Shown here: in pieces, positions 34,091-45,929 of the stretch
How positions within the stretch are numbered: position 1 is the first letter of the stretch
Layout of the letters: each line of letters opens with the position of its first letter
Source of the DNA: Cordia subcordata
Lineage: Eukaryota; Streptophyta; Magnoliopsida; Boraginales; Cordiaceae
Direction: 5' to 3'
Length of the DNA: 64,000 nt
Assembly: GCA_028554755.1 (NCBI GenBank)
Contig: JAPTOF010000005.1
Coordinates: 889,501-953,500 of the forward strand
The notes under the pieces: model-generated
What the model saw: only the letters and a program-made list of their open reading frames with translations
Database searches by the model: none
What the model was told of the DNA's origin: nothing
Made by a program: the position numbers and the translations under genes

Positions 34091-34461
34091 CCATTGTTCC
34101 AGTAGTGTCTCTTTGTTCTCTTTTGGCTTCGTTTTAGCTCCGTTTTGCTTCCAATTGTCTTGACCTTTGTCTAGAAGCCTTCAAACTTGATTTTCTTCCA
34201 CTTTTCCTCTTCAATATGCTTCCAATCCTTGCTCAAAACATCTCCATCTTTGTTGATCTTCAAATAATCTTCAGTCTCACCTATAACATCCAAAACAAGC
34301 CATTAATGTAGCATTTACCTTTTAAACCCAACTATGTACAGTTGTATACACTAAAACCTACACCGAGCACAAATACTACATTAATGCAACTATTAAGCTC
34401 AATACACCTCCAAAATATAGATAAATAACAATTCAAACACACATAAAAACACAACACATCA

Positions 34462-34898
34462 GTATTCATACCTCTCTTCTTCATGTGAGGGAGACCTAAG
34501 AGAAGAGGATTTAACTGAGTGGAAATAGTGTGCATTTTGAAAATCATTTTAAGCATTACCATAAAAAAACTCGAGAGAAGAATAAGTGGGAAAAGATGGT
34601 GCGGAAGATGGACTCTCAAAATAAGGAGGTAGGTAGAATGAAGAGTCATCTTGACACCAAGACAAATGTGCACGATGTGGCTCCCTATAATCATAATAAC
34701 TAGATGTAGATGCATGAATGGATGTGTGACTATAAGGATCATGCCTTGGGTTAACCAAGACTAGAGATTTTGATATGCAAGGGGACAAACATAAAAATGA
34801 TGCTTATTACTACCACATAAAACACAAGCATTAAGAGCATATACGGGAGATGGGGAAGAGTACACAAGTAACCATCAAGAATCATTGGATCTATCCAT
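34462..34898 (-). pseudogene. Non-autonomous ORF, N-terminal part (K copy)
   Basis: ATG at 34898-34896 opens MDRSNDS, a stop, then a perfect CCHC knuckle CVLCGSNKHHFYVC. CPLAYQN, NPRHDPYSHTSIHASTSSYY and DDSSFYLPPYFESP follow. It is cut at 34462 by the LTR of element M-N; the rest of the ORF of this element is lost. It has one knuckle only, like the J-left copy. Confidence 0.72.
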
Positions 34899-35089
34899 AT
34901 TCAATTAGCACAAGTAAACCTCTTCTCAATTCAATTTTTTTTTATTTTCTAAATTTTTTTTTTTGGAATTTCAAAAGTTTTTCAATTTTTTTTTGTGGTT
35001 TTTCAAAAAAAGGAAAGCAACTAAAGATAAAACAGCACACAAGCAACTAATCAAAAGCACAAAAGCACATAAAGAAACAATACCATGCC

Positions 35090-35107
35090 TCCTGAGCAAC
35101 GATGCCA
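35090..35107 (-). other. PBS, tRNA-Asp type, mutated
   Basis: TGGCATCGTTGCTCAGGA on the minus strand beside LTR K. Three changes from the Athila-type site. Confidence 0.8.
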
Positions 35108-35114
35108 AAAAATT

Positions 35115-36595
35115 TGATCACGTGTTTACACCCACAAATGCACGGGTCGTGTATAGCAAAGCGTGCAAGTACGGGGTTGTTCTTCCTCATAAGGGCTCCG
35201 CTCCTTAGTTTGGTCTCTACATGCTTGGTGCCTAAAACTAGCTACGACCGTGTGTTGAAGTATTTTTGGTCTTTTTGATTGAAGGGGGCGCTAAAATAAA
35301 ACCTAAATCTAAATCTATGCTAATAGAGGAAATAAGGGTGCCAAACTAAGGAAATAAAGCTCTACAAGATTGAAGGTGATCTCAGGTGATTGTGTTGCAG
35401 CTAAACTCGAGCTATGATAATGGTTCGGTCTATCTATAGCTCGATAACTCTCTTTGGTATTGATTAACGTCCTACTCAAGACTACCCTATTAGTATTGTT
35501 TCAGACTAGAGATTAGACTCCCAGAGCATTAACTAGTGGTAGTGGGTACCCTTTTAGTATTGTTTCAAATTAGAGGTAAACTCCTACCACACAAGTCATT
35601 AATTAAGCATATTAATCAACACACATAGTTGCAAATAGGGCTCATGTCATTCGCGTGGATTAAGGCTAAGGTGACACCGCTACTGTTAGCATTTAAGCAC
35701 AAAATAATGCATGCAAGTTTCACCTAGGCATTTTATCGAACATATAGACATATTCGATTATCAACACATAGACATATTGATTCATGCCATCAATCAATGT
35801 AAACAAGCATATATTAAGAGCCAAAGATATACACAAATCATTTATTCAAAGCCCTAATCTAATGTACAACATTAATCATTCTTAGATCTAACTCAAATAC
35901 AAAGCATATTTACAAGAATAAGAAAAGGAATAAGAAATCCCCTTCAAACCCTTACTTAAATCCACAGCAAAACCCTTCAATCTCTTATTATAAGCTTCAA
36001 TCCTTGCTTGGTTTGGTGTGGGATCGTGGTTTTGGGTGTTTGGTGAAATGGGTAACGGGTTAGGATTTAAGAAAATAAAGTTCCTCCTTCACAAATGAGC
36101 TGAAACGAGCTTTAAATATGCCTTCAGCACGACTACCGGAAGACCTAACCAGTCGACCGGTACTAGGGAATCACTTAGCCAATACTTTTGATAGAGCTTC
36201 TGGAACTACCAGAACAATGTACCGAAAGACACTACTGGTCAACCGGTACTGGACCAGGGGGGTTGACCTATATTGGCATATCTTCTTCATTTTAGCTCCG
36301 TTTCCAATTCTATTTTCTCCGGTGCTTCCTTCTTGGCCTCGTGCATCATCTAGCATGCTCAAATCTTGTTTGGAAACATTAAACCTTCATCAATATTCTT
36401 TTGAAATTCTCCATTTAAGCTCAAGTATCAACTTCACCCAAAATGCACCTATTGTACCATTTATGCAATTATTCACCTTATGCACAACTATTAACAAATA
36501 TGCATAAAATCTATACTAAATGCATAATAATGAGCTCTAAAACACCTTAAGAAGTGTATACAAACAATATAAACATACACAAAACATACATATCA
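35115..36595 (-). repeat. 5' LTR K of J/K element
   Basis: 1481 bp, minus orientation, ending ...CACGTGATCA at the PBS. TATA-like CATATTTAAAGC at 36110-36120. A GTCGACCGGTAC island at 36136-36260 lies upstream of it. It is the same subfamily as 26006-27546. Its right flank is the SIRE-like LTR. Confidence 0.85.
36111..36119 (-). promoter_or_regulatory. TATA-like box, LTR K
   Basis: ATATTTAAA on the minus strand, about 20 bp from the GTCGACCGG island. Confidence 0.55.
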
Positions 36596-37764
36596 ATAAG
36601 GAAGAAGAAGTCAAACGATTTTTAGGTGGTTCGGCCTTGCCTACGTTTACCGCTTAAGGATGCTCCCTTTAGGACTTCAATCTACTCCACTAATGCTTCT
36701 TCAAAGCTCGGTGAAGCAAAAACCATGTATACAACACTTTGAACCCCTGTACTCTTCTCAAGCCTAATATGTACATCTCACAAGATTTTCTAGCTCAAAG
36801 AGTGTGCATGTATCAAGAATTTAAAGGAATATGTAATAAAGGTAATATAACTTATCACAAGAAGATATGAAAATTTAAAGCTCTTGAATGCTCAAAGATA
36901 TCATAATAATAGCTCAATGATTCTCAGCAATGAATGATGAAGAAAGATTTTACAAGTTAAGATTCCTACATTTAAACGTTTAACAGGTGTATTTAAATAG
37001 ATTTGTGAGTAGGGCTTTGGTAGGTGAAGATGGAAGAAAAAATGAGGTTGAACAGTAATAAACAGCTAGTGCATATTACAGTAGAACGCTCTGCTGGTCA
37101 ACCTAGGTTGCCGCTTTATTTTACTGATTTGGATAGACGTCTTAGCCGGTCAACCAGCTAGGGGTTTCGACTAAGCGCCAAAGTTTTTGGTTAGGCCAGG
37201 CAACCCTAACGCTCAGCTGGTTGACCGGCTAAGGGGTTGACTGGACCAGAAGCCCAGAGACAAAGCCAATCAAGCCTAAAACCATTTTAAACCAATTCTA
37301 ACTCATTTTCACAACACCAAATCAACTCCAAACAAGTTTTAAACGTTCAATTGAAGCTTAAAATCATTCCAAAACATGTGTGTGAAGAATTTCATGTGTT
37401 TTATGTAATCAAATCAAGTTTTGCATTTGTAAATCAATGTCCATGAGGTTTTAAAACGAAGATGAGATGCTTACGCTATTAAAAATGAATATAAGGCTAT
37501 TCACAAGGGAGCATGACATTTTGTACCCCTTTTGACGCTTTGTCTCTGCCTTATGACTTTTCTTCTTCTTCTTCTTCTTCATGGTTGAGCTCTAATCTTT
37601 GATAGATGAATCTTCCATGTTGTCAAGCTCAAAGGTAAGTATATTCTCTTATCTTTCAAGCACCTATCTGATGATATTCATTTAAAACTCACAAGATGCT
37701 TTTTAGTAAATTAATCATAATTTTCATCATCAAAATCAATATAATAATGAGTATTTAGCCAACA
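36596..37764 (-). repeat. SIRE-like Copia LTR, truncated
   Basis: On the minus strand it starts TGTTGGC at 37764, soon followed by TTTTGATGATGAAAA. Near its other end it has CGTAGGCAAGGCCGAACCAC; both are usual in SIRE/Maximus LTRs. It is cut by LTR K at 36595. A (TTC)n run is at 37558-37580. A GTCAACCAGC/GGTTGACCGGC island is at 37088-37255. By orientation it could be the 5' LTR of the SIRE element whose pol is at 3351-4938 and 14536-14706. Confidence 0.65.
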
Positions 37765-38176
37765 GAGTCCTAGGGTATAATTAGGAAACTACCTAGTTGC
37801 TTAGTATTAAAGCATCAATTATAAGTCAATATCCGAATGCCATAGCAAAAAGGTAGAAAGTCACACATTCATAAGTGTAGGTCACCCTATCACCTTCTCG
37901 TTGGTCTAATCCTCTTTAGGTCAGCTTAGTTCTCACTTTTTCTCTCTTGCATTCATAGTGTAAACCTTTTTACTTTCCCTTAGCTCCTAAAAATCTAAAA
38001 GTACAAAAAAATGCTTAGCTTAGGTTCCTTTTTAGGCTTCTTCTAGAACACACTAGCATAGGATTCTTCCATATTTCACATCTCTCTGTAGTTCAATATT
38101 TGCATTAGTACTTATTATATTGCACAGTCCATATGCTTGCAAGACCTTTTAGGGTTTACACTTTCAAGACACATCA
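37765..38176 (+). repeat. 5' LTR of element Q-S, truncated
   Basis: Matches the last 400 bp of the LTR 42425-44237 (same block with aaatctaaaagtac, tttaggcttcttctagaaca) and ends GACACATCA. Its upstream part is cut off by the SIRE-like LTR ending at 37764. Confidence 0.75.
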
Positions 38177-38199
38177 AGCATCATGCCTATCTTTGATTC

Positions 38200-39050
38200 T
38201 AGGCTTGATAAGTCCATTAGAGTTGTAGATTCTAGTGTTGAAGTAAATGACCAATGTATGAAGACTCTTAGGATTATGATAAGTAAATGACCAATGTAAG
38301 AAGACTCTTAGGATTATGATATATAGGTCATTGGGTATTTCTAATGAGTCATTGCTAGAACCTTCTTCTAAACTCTCTACTAGGGAATTACTTGATAAGG
38401 TGAATTGTTTCTTGGATGCACACGAGCTGTCCCTTAGTGAGATTGAGCCCATGACCCTTACTTTCGATTCTTTCTCTTTCGAGTCAATCCCTTCATGCTC
38501 TCCTATTGACTCTATCCTACCTAACCCTATGCTCTCCCATTGATTCCATCCCACCCAAAGCCACTCCATTGGATGAGTCTCTCCTCCTTCCTTCCATTGA
38601 GTCTCCCCTTAGTGAGCACATTTTATGCCATCTCATTTGGAGCACGTTCATGTAGGGGTTGTTCACACTCCTCCCGTTCTCAGTACTTCGAATTCTTTAT
38701 TGACCCATAGGTACGAGGCATGGGTAGATCATAATCATCAAAAGAAGGCAATAGGATGGTTAGTGGCAAAGACCAAGATTGCTAGGTTAGGATTGGAGAA
38801 AAACATAAAACCTAGAGCTTTAGATTTTTCCTTGACCTATGACACATTCGAGCATTCTCCTTCTGTATTTGATGTGTTGGGTTTTTCATTTGTCCCTTTT
38901 TCATGTGTGCTTGAAAAGCTTTGTGATGTGCATGATTTGATTAATCTTAAATCACATGATCCTTTTTCTTTTGAGTTTTGCCTTGACAGGTTGAATGTCG
39001 ATCTGTACTCAAGGACTACAAGTATCATTAGTCCTCACATTACCGCCTAG
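38200..39050 (+). pseudogene. Non-autonomous ORF, C-terminal part (element Q-S)
   Basis: Two open frames, 38316-38543 and 38625-39050. The first has IYRSLGISNESLLEPSSKLS followed by TRELLDKVNCFLDAHEL, matching IYGSLGVFDESL and STKELINEVKHFLYEHES of the X-Y copy. The second has DHNHQKKAIGWLVAKTK and VFDVLGFSFVPFSCVLEKL, matching the C-terminal block of element M. A 40-bp tandem duplication (38241-38280, 38281-38320) shifts the frame at the start. It is a divergent member of the ORF family under a different LTR subfamily, in the opposite strand. Confidence 0.7.
38241..38320 (+). repeat. 40-bp tandem duplication
   Basis: Units 38241-38280 and 38281-38320 differ at one base (gtatg / gtaag). As 40 is not a multiple of three, it breaks the ORF. 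Confidence 0.92.
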
Positions 39051-39657
39051 CTAGAGGTGTTAAATCTAGTGCTACTAGAAGGCACCCTAGACATTTAGTC
39101 ATGAGTTGATGATTGCTGGCTGACGGCGTCGTGGTTAGCGCCACTAAGAGGCAACTTGGGTTAATTTTGGTACTTTTGTTTCTTATTTCATTTCTATTTC
39201 ATTTGTTTTTCTTTCTTTTCATCCACATTAAGTGTTTAATCCCAATCCCTTTTCCCATAGAATACACGTTGTCTTATTATTTGAGCATGCTAATGCAAGC
39301 CTACATGGTAATACTACTAACCTTGTTTGTTGTGAGTGTTTGTGGTTTATTGAGTAATAGGGTTAGTAGTTGAAATATGAACCATTGACAAGAAGGGTTT
39401 CAACAAGAATGCAAGGTTGTATCAATCCTTTATGCACTTGTTTTCCCATTTATTTACCCCTTCCCCACTACCCTTATTTGCTTTGTGTTGCTTACTTGCT
39501 TGTCATGTGGTTCTATTTTATTTACTTGAGTACAAGAAAAGTTTAGGTTTGGGGGTGCGGGAGTTTGGTTCTTATTGTTTAATGCTTCATTACGATAGAT
39601 TGCATTATTTTTCTTAAAAGTGGTGAAAATTTTTCTGATTTTTGTCCACATAGAGTT
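39051..39657 (+). other. 3' non-coding region of element Q-S, first part
   Basis: Holds the conserved GTGCTACTAGAAGGCACCCT block (39053-39092) and a second version AGCGCCACTAAGAGGCAACT (39136-39158) that resembles the block downstream of Athila pol. The inner purine tract AGTTTAGGTTTGGGGGTGCG is at 39539-39560. No gene seen. Confidence 0.65.
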
Positions 39658-41554
39658 TGATGTATTGTGATCGTGTGTGTTTTACATGGCATTTCTATAC
39701 TTGTTTAGGTGTTCTTGTGCTTTATTAGGTGTGTTAGTATTGCATTTACACCATACTTGTGTATAGTAGGTTACAAATGTCCAAAGTAGAATTTAGAACT
39801 TAAATGCTACACTAATGTGTGCTTATTTCTTGTGTTAGGTGAAGTTTAGGGCAAAGGTCAAGACTTGAATTGATGATGATTTGATGAAAGAGCCAAGTTA
39901 AAGATGTTTGGAATGCGAAGGAAGCTTGAAGAATGCATTCAGAAGGGGCCAGGCAAAGAAAAGAACTACTGAGAGGAAACAAGCTCACGAGAAGCACGAA
40001 TAGTGCATAATCTGAGGAGGCCAGGCGACCTCAACCTTAGGCTGGTCGGGCCGACCAGCCAAGTCCCCCAGCCATATCAAAAACTTAGTCAGTTGGCCCA
40101 GCTCAAGGCCGGGCCTTTGGCTTAATACCCCAGCCCTGCGTGATAAAAGACCTATTTAAGGCATTTTTCAGCATTTTTAAAATGAGATAGCAACCAACAT
40201 TCACACCGACTTTACAGAAACACAAAACCTTAACTTACCCACCTCTCACATACTAAACCTCACATAAATACACCAAGATCCAAGTTGTAATTAGGGTTTT
40301 AACACTTGTAATTGCAAGATTAAGACAAGGATTTCAAGATCAAAAGCTAAGCATGAAAGGGAGGTTCATCTTTCTCCTTTTGTACTTAGTTTTCTCTATG
40401 TAAGAATAGATATTTTATGGGTGATTGAAGCTTGTATTATGGTTGATTATGTACTACTTTACTATGAGATTTTGATGGTTTAATATATATGTTTTCTTTT
40501 GATGTTTTAATGGCTATTTATGTACATGTCATGTGTTTATCGATATGCCTAGTGCTGATATGCCTAGGTGAAAAAACATATATATTTAGAGGCTTCATTG
40601 CTATTTAACACTTGTAAAACATTGTATGAGCATGTCTAGGTGTTTATGTAGTGATTCTATGAAGTGGGTCGTGTAACTATGCATGTCTATGTGTCTTTTT
40701 ACATGCCTTAATAGCAATTTTAGCTTCTATGGCATACATGTTGGATTATAATGCCTAAATTTGTATGACCTAAATATATCTAAGTTTTTAGGGCAAGAAT
40801 ATGCTTTATATTCATTCGTACCATGCTTGAGAACATCTATGATATGTTTATTGCCAAGCCCTGCTTGTGCGATGTTATAGTTGGTGGTTCTTCATTAATA
40901 ATTAGGTCTAGTTTAGTCTTCTTTGGCTTTAAACCCAGCCAATAGGTATGGGGCTGACTTAATTGACCTTAGAAAACCTAGTTCTTGGCTTAAAATGTAG
41001 CAAATGAGTTAGAACCTAAGGTAAGACCAATTACCATCACCTAAGAATATAATTAGCTAATCCATGCCCTAGTTCATAAGGACCACGCTATGCCTCTAGG
41101 TACCTAGCACCTTGGGATGGATGTGCATCGAGTTCTAGGGATTGTAAGAGAGATTGATTAGATTCGTAGCTTAGAGCACCCCTCTTAGAGCAACACCATT
41201 GAACTTAATCCCATAGTGAACCAAGTACCCAAATCACTCATAGTTAAGCGAATTTCACCTAATGTCCCATTGCTTGTGTCAATTCCCTTTTACTAGCTTA
41301 ATCTCCCTTGCTTTTATTTCCCTTAGTTTGTTTAGATTAGTTTAATTTACTTTGAGCTCCTTCAAATCTAAAACAACCAAAAAGAATTCTTAGTTTAGCT
41401 TTTTTTCTTTCTCGCTTTCTAGGACATGTACTTAGCTTTCATTCCCTATTTCTTGCCTCCTTTAGGGATCAACCCTACTCTTGCACATTAGACTACACGA
41501 CCTATGCACTTGTAGGCTTTTAATTAAAGCTTAGTACTTAATTAGCTAGCATTA
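39658..41554 (+). repeat. Athila-like solo LTR inside element Q-S
   Basis: 1897 bp, plus orientation, TGATGTATTG... to ...AGCATTA, where the terminal CA appears mutated to TA. Flanks are GAGTT (39653-39657) and GAGTC (41555-41559), a 5-bp duplication with one transition. The host sequence resumes as in element I. TATA-like CTATTTAAG is at 40152-40160, preceded by a CCAGGCGACC/GGTCGGGCCGACC island at 40018-40140. Confidence 0.85.
40152..40160 (+). promoter_or_regulatory. TATA-like box of solo LTR 39658-41554
   Basis: CTATTTAAG, 12-130 bp downstream of a GC-rich island. Followed by GCATTTTTCAGC, as in the related LTRs. Confidence 0.55.
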
Positions 41555-42424
41555 GAGTCGTTTATCCCCTGGTCGATGAGAGTGTTGGCTTTTGTGATTG
41601 ACTCAATGGATTGTTGAATTTAAGTTTGCATTGTGAGGAGTAAATAGAGTGGAGGAGAGCCGAATCTTGGAATAGATGCCCATAAAAGTTGCGACAAGTG
41701 AGTGCCTGTAAAAATACACCTTATAGCTACCCCATGGCTTGGTTGGAAAGAGTGGTTGAAAAGGGTCATTGATATGAGTGCCCCTTCTATGATTGGTTCT
41801 TTTTTATTTGCCTAAGCCTTTCTTTTTCTTTTCTTTTTGTTATGTAATGCAAAAGTATGGAAAATCCTAAAAAAATTAAAAAAAGGCAAAAAAGGTGCAC
41901 AAAGATGAGAAAAAAGCTGAAAAATAAAAAAAATAGAAAAGAGTAAAAGCTGAAAGCACAAAAAAAGAGAGTTAATGTATAAGTGGTTAAGTGATACAAT
42001 GTCAACTTAGCACAAGTTATCCTCTTCGTTCTTTGGTGTTGTGAGAATAAGGCTCTTACATCAATTTGTGAGCCATCGTTTTTGTACATTCTTTCTCTCC
42101 TATCTTGAGGCTATGGGCATATTAGGGAGGTCATGTTAGTTGAGGGGGCACAAAATATCAACATCTCTCATGCATGCATGGGACTCCTAAGCTTGTGGTG
42201 GTTTAGCTACTTGGAAATTTTATGCAAGGTGTAAGGCCCTTTATGAGTAAAGGAAGGTTCCAAAAAGGCTTGGGGACCGCTCTACAATAGGAATAACCCC
42301 TTCATGCTCCTTACGTTGACCTTGAAAACGAGTCAATCCCTTAGGCATCCCATTTTTATCGTCCTTAAGATAGACTTGGGTTTGGACTTGCTTAGGAACA
42401 AGCAAGGAGATGGTTTAGGGGTTT
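41555..42424 (+). other. 3' non-coding region and PPT of element Q-S
   Basis: Reverse-complement counterpart of 46415-47280 and 59734-60560. A/T-rich arms are at 41807-41950. The polypurine tract AAGCAAGGAGATGGTTTAGG lies just before the LTR start at 42425. No coding frame. Confidence 0.75.
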
Positions 42425-44237
42425 TGATGTGTTGGTTTTGTGTGTGTATTTTCATTTTATTTCTATATCTTTGTAGAGGTGTTTTTGAGCTTATTCGATA
42501 GCTTTAATGTAGTGTTTATATTATATTTGTGTATATAAGAAAGTAAGTGTATGTAGTGAGTTTTAAGGTCAAATGCTACAATAAAAGCTTAATTTTGTGC
42601 CACAAGTGAGTTATAGGGTGAAACTTGATCTTGGACGATGATGGGTAATAAAGATAGAAGGTGTACAGGTCGTGGGGAGGAAGTGAGAAGCAAAGAAGAT
42701 GAAGAATGAAGACCAAAAGAGCTAGCCGATCAGCCAACAATTTCAAAGAAGACAATTCTATACTGGCTGAGCTAATCGGCTAACAATAGAAAGCCTAAAA
42801 ATGAATGGTCAACCCCCCATCTATTGGCTAGCCGGTAAGGTCGACCGGTAGTGACATTGGAGGCTATGAATAGGGCTCGATGTTTCAAAATTCAGAGGAA
42901 TCAATTCACACCCCCTTTTTACACACACTAAACCCTAGTCCACCCACCTCACACACACCTTTTTACACACTTCCCACCAAGATTCAAGCTTGGTTGGAGG
43001 GAATTAACAACTTTGGAGTGAGGATTTACTCAAGGATTATACAAAGATTTGCTAGGATGGAGTAGGAGTTTCCTATTCTCTTTTTCACCCTATTTTATAT
43101 CATGTTTGAATAGACTTGTTTAGGGTGATTTAGCTTGTGTCATAGGTTGATTATATACTCTTACGTTATGGGATTTGATGTCTTAATATACATATACATA
43201 TATATATATATATGTGCTTTGATTTTATTGTTCAAATTGCTATTTTCTCATTCATGTCTAAGTCTTTGATAAAATGCTTAGATGAGTAGCATATATGTAA
43301 ATTGATGTCTATCTACTACTAGACACTTCTAATCCATTCTATAATCATGTGTTTGTGCTCATGAGTGGATTGTATCAAGTGGGTAATGCTTTTATCCATG
43401 TCTATGTGTATGTTTGTATACCTAGTAGTAAATATGATCTCAATATTGCATACATGTTGGTTCCAACTTGCTTTTAATGGTGTAATCCAACTATGACAAT
43501 GTTTGGTAGTCGAATAGGTTCCTTTATTCAGGAACACCTTGGCTTAGAACAAGTATGAATGCATTAATAGGTCAAATCCCACTATAGTGACCCTAAAGTG
43601 ATGATGCATAATTTAAAGCTAGCTTAGATCAAGTCTCCATTGGCTTCTAACCTAGCCTATAGGTTTCCAGGTAAGTTTAGTCAACCCAAGCTATACTAGG
43701 TCCTGGTTTTAAACCCAGCTAATGGTTTAGGTACTAAGTGGGTAGGAAGCTAGTTAGTCAATCCTAAGGCCCTAGGTCATAAGGACCATGTCGTGACTCT
43801 AGGTAGACATCGCCTAAGGTAAGACCCACACCGAGTCCTAGGGAGAAATTAGGGTACTAATTAGCAACCAATTAAGAGAAACCAATAGTTAAGCCATTTC
43901 TCATAATCACACAGCATTTGAGTCTAAAATCACCCATTAGCAAGCAAAAGTCACCTTAACCCATTCCAAGTGTTAAGTTCCCTCTAGATTAGTCGGTTTT
44001 CCTACTTTCCTTTCCAATAATGTAGTTTTATTTCCTTTAGTTTGAGCTCTGGAAAATCCAAAAACCCAAAAGTATGGTTAGTTTAGGTTTTCTTTTAGAC
44101 ACTTTCTAGGACACACAAATATAAAAGAATTCCACAATTTGCCTCCCTATGGTTCGACACCTATTTTCGCACAAACTACAATGCAACGACCTGTGAGCTT
44201 GTGTGTCTTGAGGGCTTGCATCTCTAGAGAGACATCA
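42425..44237 (+). repeat. 3' LTR of element Q-S
   Basis: 1813 bp, TGATGTGTTGG... to ...GAGACATCA. The island near 42720-42853 includes GCTAGCCGGTAAGGTCGACC. A (TA)n run is at 43192-43213. The right flank is a truncated LTR in the opposite orientation. Confidence 0.85.
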
Positions 44238-44519
44238 CTTCCAACGTCATTACTGTTAAACCTTACAGGCTAGCCGGTAAATAGGGAGGGTCAACTAGTT
44301 CCAAAGTATTCTTTTTGTTGTTATTGAATTACCATATCAGTACCGATCAATTAGTTGGCCCAGTCAGTTTTGCTCTTCTATGCTCTAGAATTATCGGCTG
44401 ATTTACCCGATCAGCCGGTAAGCTCTTAAAGTTGACCAGTTCCTCTTTATTGCTTCAATCCAGTTTTTCTTTATTGCTTCAATCTTCATCTTTTTTGCTT
44501 CCAGCCTCTCTCCCACGAC
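44238..44519 (-). repeat. Older Athila-like LTR W, left fragment
   Basis: Minus-strand U3 fragment related to the reverse complement of 42600-42870, with AGCCGGTAAATAG and GATCAGCCGGTAAGC words. It continues across the inserted element at 55606-55845. Its R/U5 half is missing at the junction with LTR 42425-44237. Confidence 0.7.
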
Positions 44520-44524
44520 CTATA
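44520..44524. other. Target-site duplication CTATA, left
   Basis: CTATA here and at 55601-55605, flanking the full-length Athila-like element. Removing the element restores LTR W. Confidence 0.92.
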
Positions 44525-45903
44525 TGGTGTGTGTTTTGAGTGCAAGCCTTAAAAGACTGGCAAGCGTATGGATAATGTAGTATAGTGTGCATGAGTGCGG
44601 GTGTCAAACCACAGGGAGGCGTGAATTTGTAGAATAAATTCTATGCAAGCATGCTTTAGAAGAAGCTTAAAGAGAGGTCCTAAACTAACAAGTTTTTGTA
44701 CTTTTTGGATTTTAGGGAGCTAAGGAAAAAGATGAAAGACTACACTATAAATGCACTAAGGAAATGAAGCAAAAAAACTAAGCTAACTTTGGGGATTGAA
44801 CCAAGGGAAAGGTGATCGGGTGACCTACACTTGGGATGGCTGATTTAGTGCCTCTATGCTTTGGGATTTGGGGATTGGCTTCCTACATAAAGCTTCTAAT
44901 ACTAAGCAACTAATTAGTGTCCTATTTATACCCTAGGACTCGGTGTAGGTCCATCCCTAAGCGTGCACACTTAGAGCTACGGCATGAACCTTATGTACCT
45001 AAGGCCATAAGAGGGACAAGAAAGCTACCTAGGTGCCTTAAAACAATCCAACCTTAGTTCCTAAACCATTAGCTAGATTTGAAGCTAAAACCTAGGGTTC
45101 TTAGGGTCAACTAAGCCTCTCCGAACTCCTATTAGCTTGATTTAAAGCTAAAAGGGACTCGACCTAGACTATCCTAATTTATGTACCATTATTCTAGGGT
45201 CATTAAAGCGGATTAATACCTAGTAAGTGCAGTCCTACATGTTCTAAGGCAAGACATTGTGAATATAACGTCCTATCCATAAGACAAACACTAGCGAGTT
45301 TGATTTACACCATTGAAAGCATTCAAGTATCAACATGTAGCATTGATTGAGCAAATATTCACTATAAGGCATATTTCATACTCACATAGACATGAATAGA
45401 ATCAACCCACTTCATAATCTCCAATAACACACACATAAACATGCATAATCTAAGGATTAGAAGTGTTTTATAACAAATACAACCCAATCTATATACATAC
45501 AACTCATTCAAGCCTTACATCAAACACATGGACAAGAATTGACATAAAGCTTCTAAAAATAAGAACAAAGTATGCATATATATAAGCCAATAAAATCCTA
45601 AACAAATAGTATATATGTCATCCCATTATACAAGTTAGGTACACTAAATCATCTACTCAAGCATGAAGTAAATAAGAATGAAAGAGATTAAAGAAATCTC
45701 CCCTCTCATCCTCTTTTGTCTCTTTACAAACTTGAGCAAATCTTCGCCAAGTAGTATTTGAATCCTCCAAAATCAGCTTAATTTCAAGTGGGTATATGTG
45801 TTAGTGTATGAACCAGAGTTGGGTGAGAATAGGGTTTTGTGTGTGAGAAGTGGGTATGTGTATGGGTCTATAAAAATTCCCCTTTAAAAGCTAAAAAATC
45901 GAG

Positions 45904-45913
45904 TTTTTATAAC
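45904..45913 (-). promoter_or_regulatory. TATA box, 3' LTR of Athila
   Basis: GTTATAAAAA on the minus strand, about 20 bp downstream of the last CCGGTCGACC-type word. The partner box, CTATAAAAACT, is at 55227-55237. Confidence 0.65.
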
Positions 45914-45929
45914 ATCTACCTCTAGCACA

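Larger units (their letters stand above)
29170..34461 (-). mobile_element. Non-autonomous Athila-like element M-N
   Basis: Minus orientation: 5' LTR 32408-34461, PBS 32384-32401, ORF 30300-32233, 3' non-coding region down to about 29170. The 3' LTR and PPT are missing, cut at the 29169 junction. It sits between two parts of a J/K element (27547-29169 and 34462-35114), so it probably inserted there and later lost its 3' end. Confidence 0.8.
32408..34461 (-). repeat. 5' LTR of element M-N
   Basis: 2054 bp, TGATGTGTTGTG... to ...GAGCGATCA on the minus strand. Its promoter region carries ACCGGTACC-type words rather than GTCGACC, arranged as a 73-bp tandem repeat (33928-34090). A TATATATGC-like box lies at 33884-33892. 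Its closest relative is 57811-59733, which has only one repeat unit. Confidence 0.88.
37765..44237 (+). mobile_element. Athila-like non-autonomous element Q-S
   Basis: Plus orientation: truncated 5' LTR 37765-38176, ORF remains 38200-39050, 3' non-coding region interrupted by a solo LTR (39658-41554), PPT, 3' LTR 42425-44237. The PBS and the N-terminal part of the ORF are deleted at 38177. It is the only Athila-like element here in plus orientation apart from solo LTRs. Confidence 0.8.

Noticed and set aside
36118..36507. Plus-strand frame of 129 codons
   Set aside because: It lies wholly in the U3 region of LTR K, antisense to it. The paralogous LTR at 27081-27365 breaks it.
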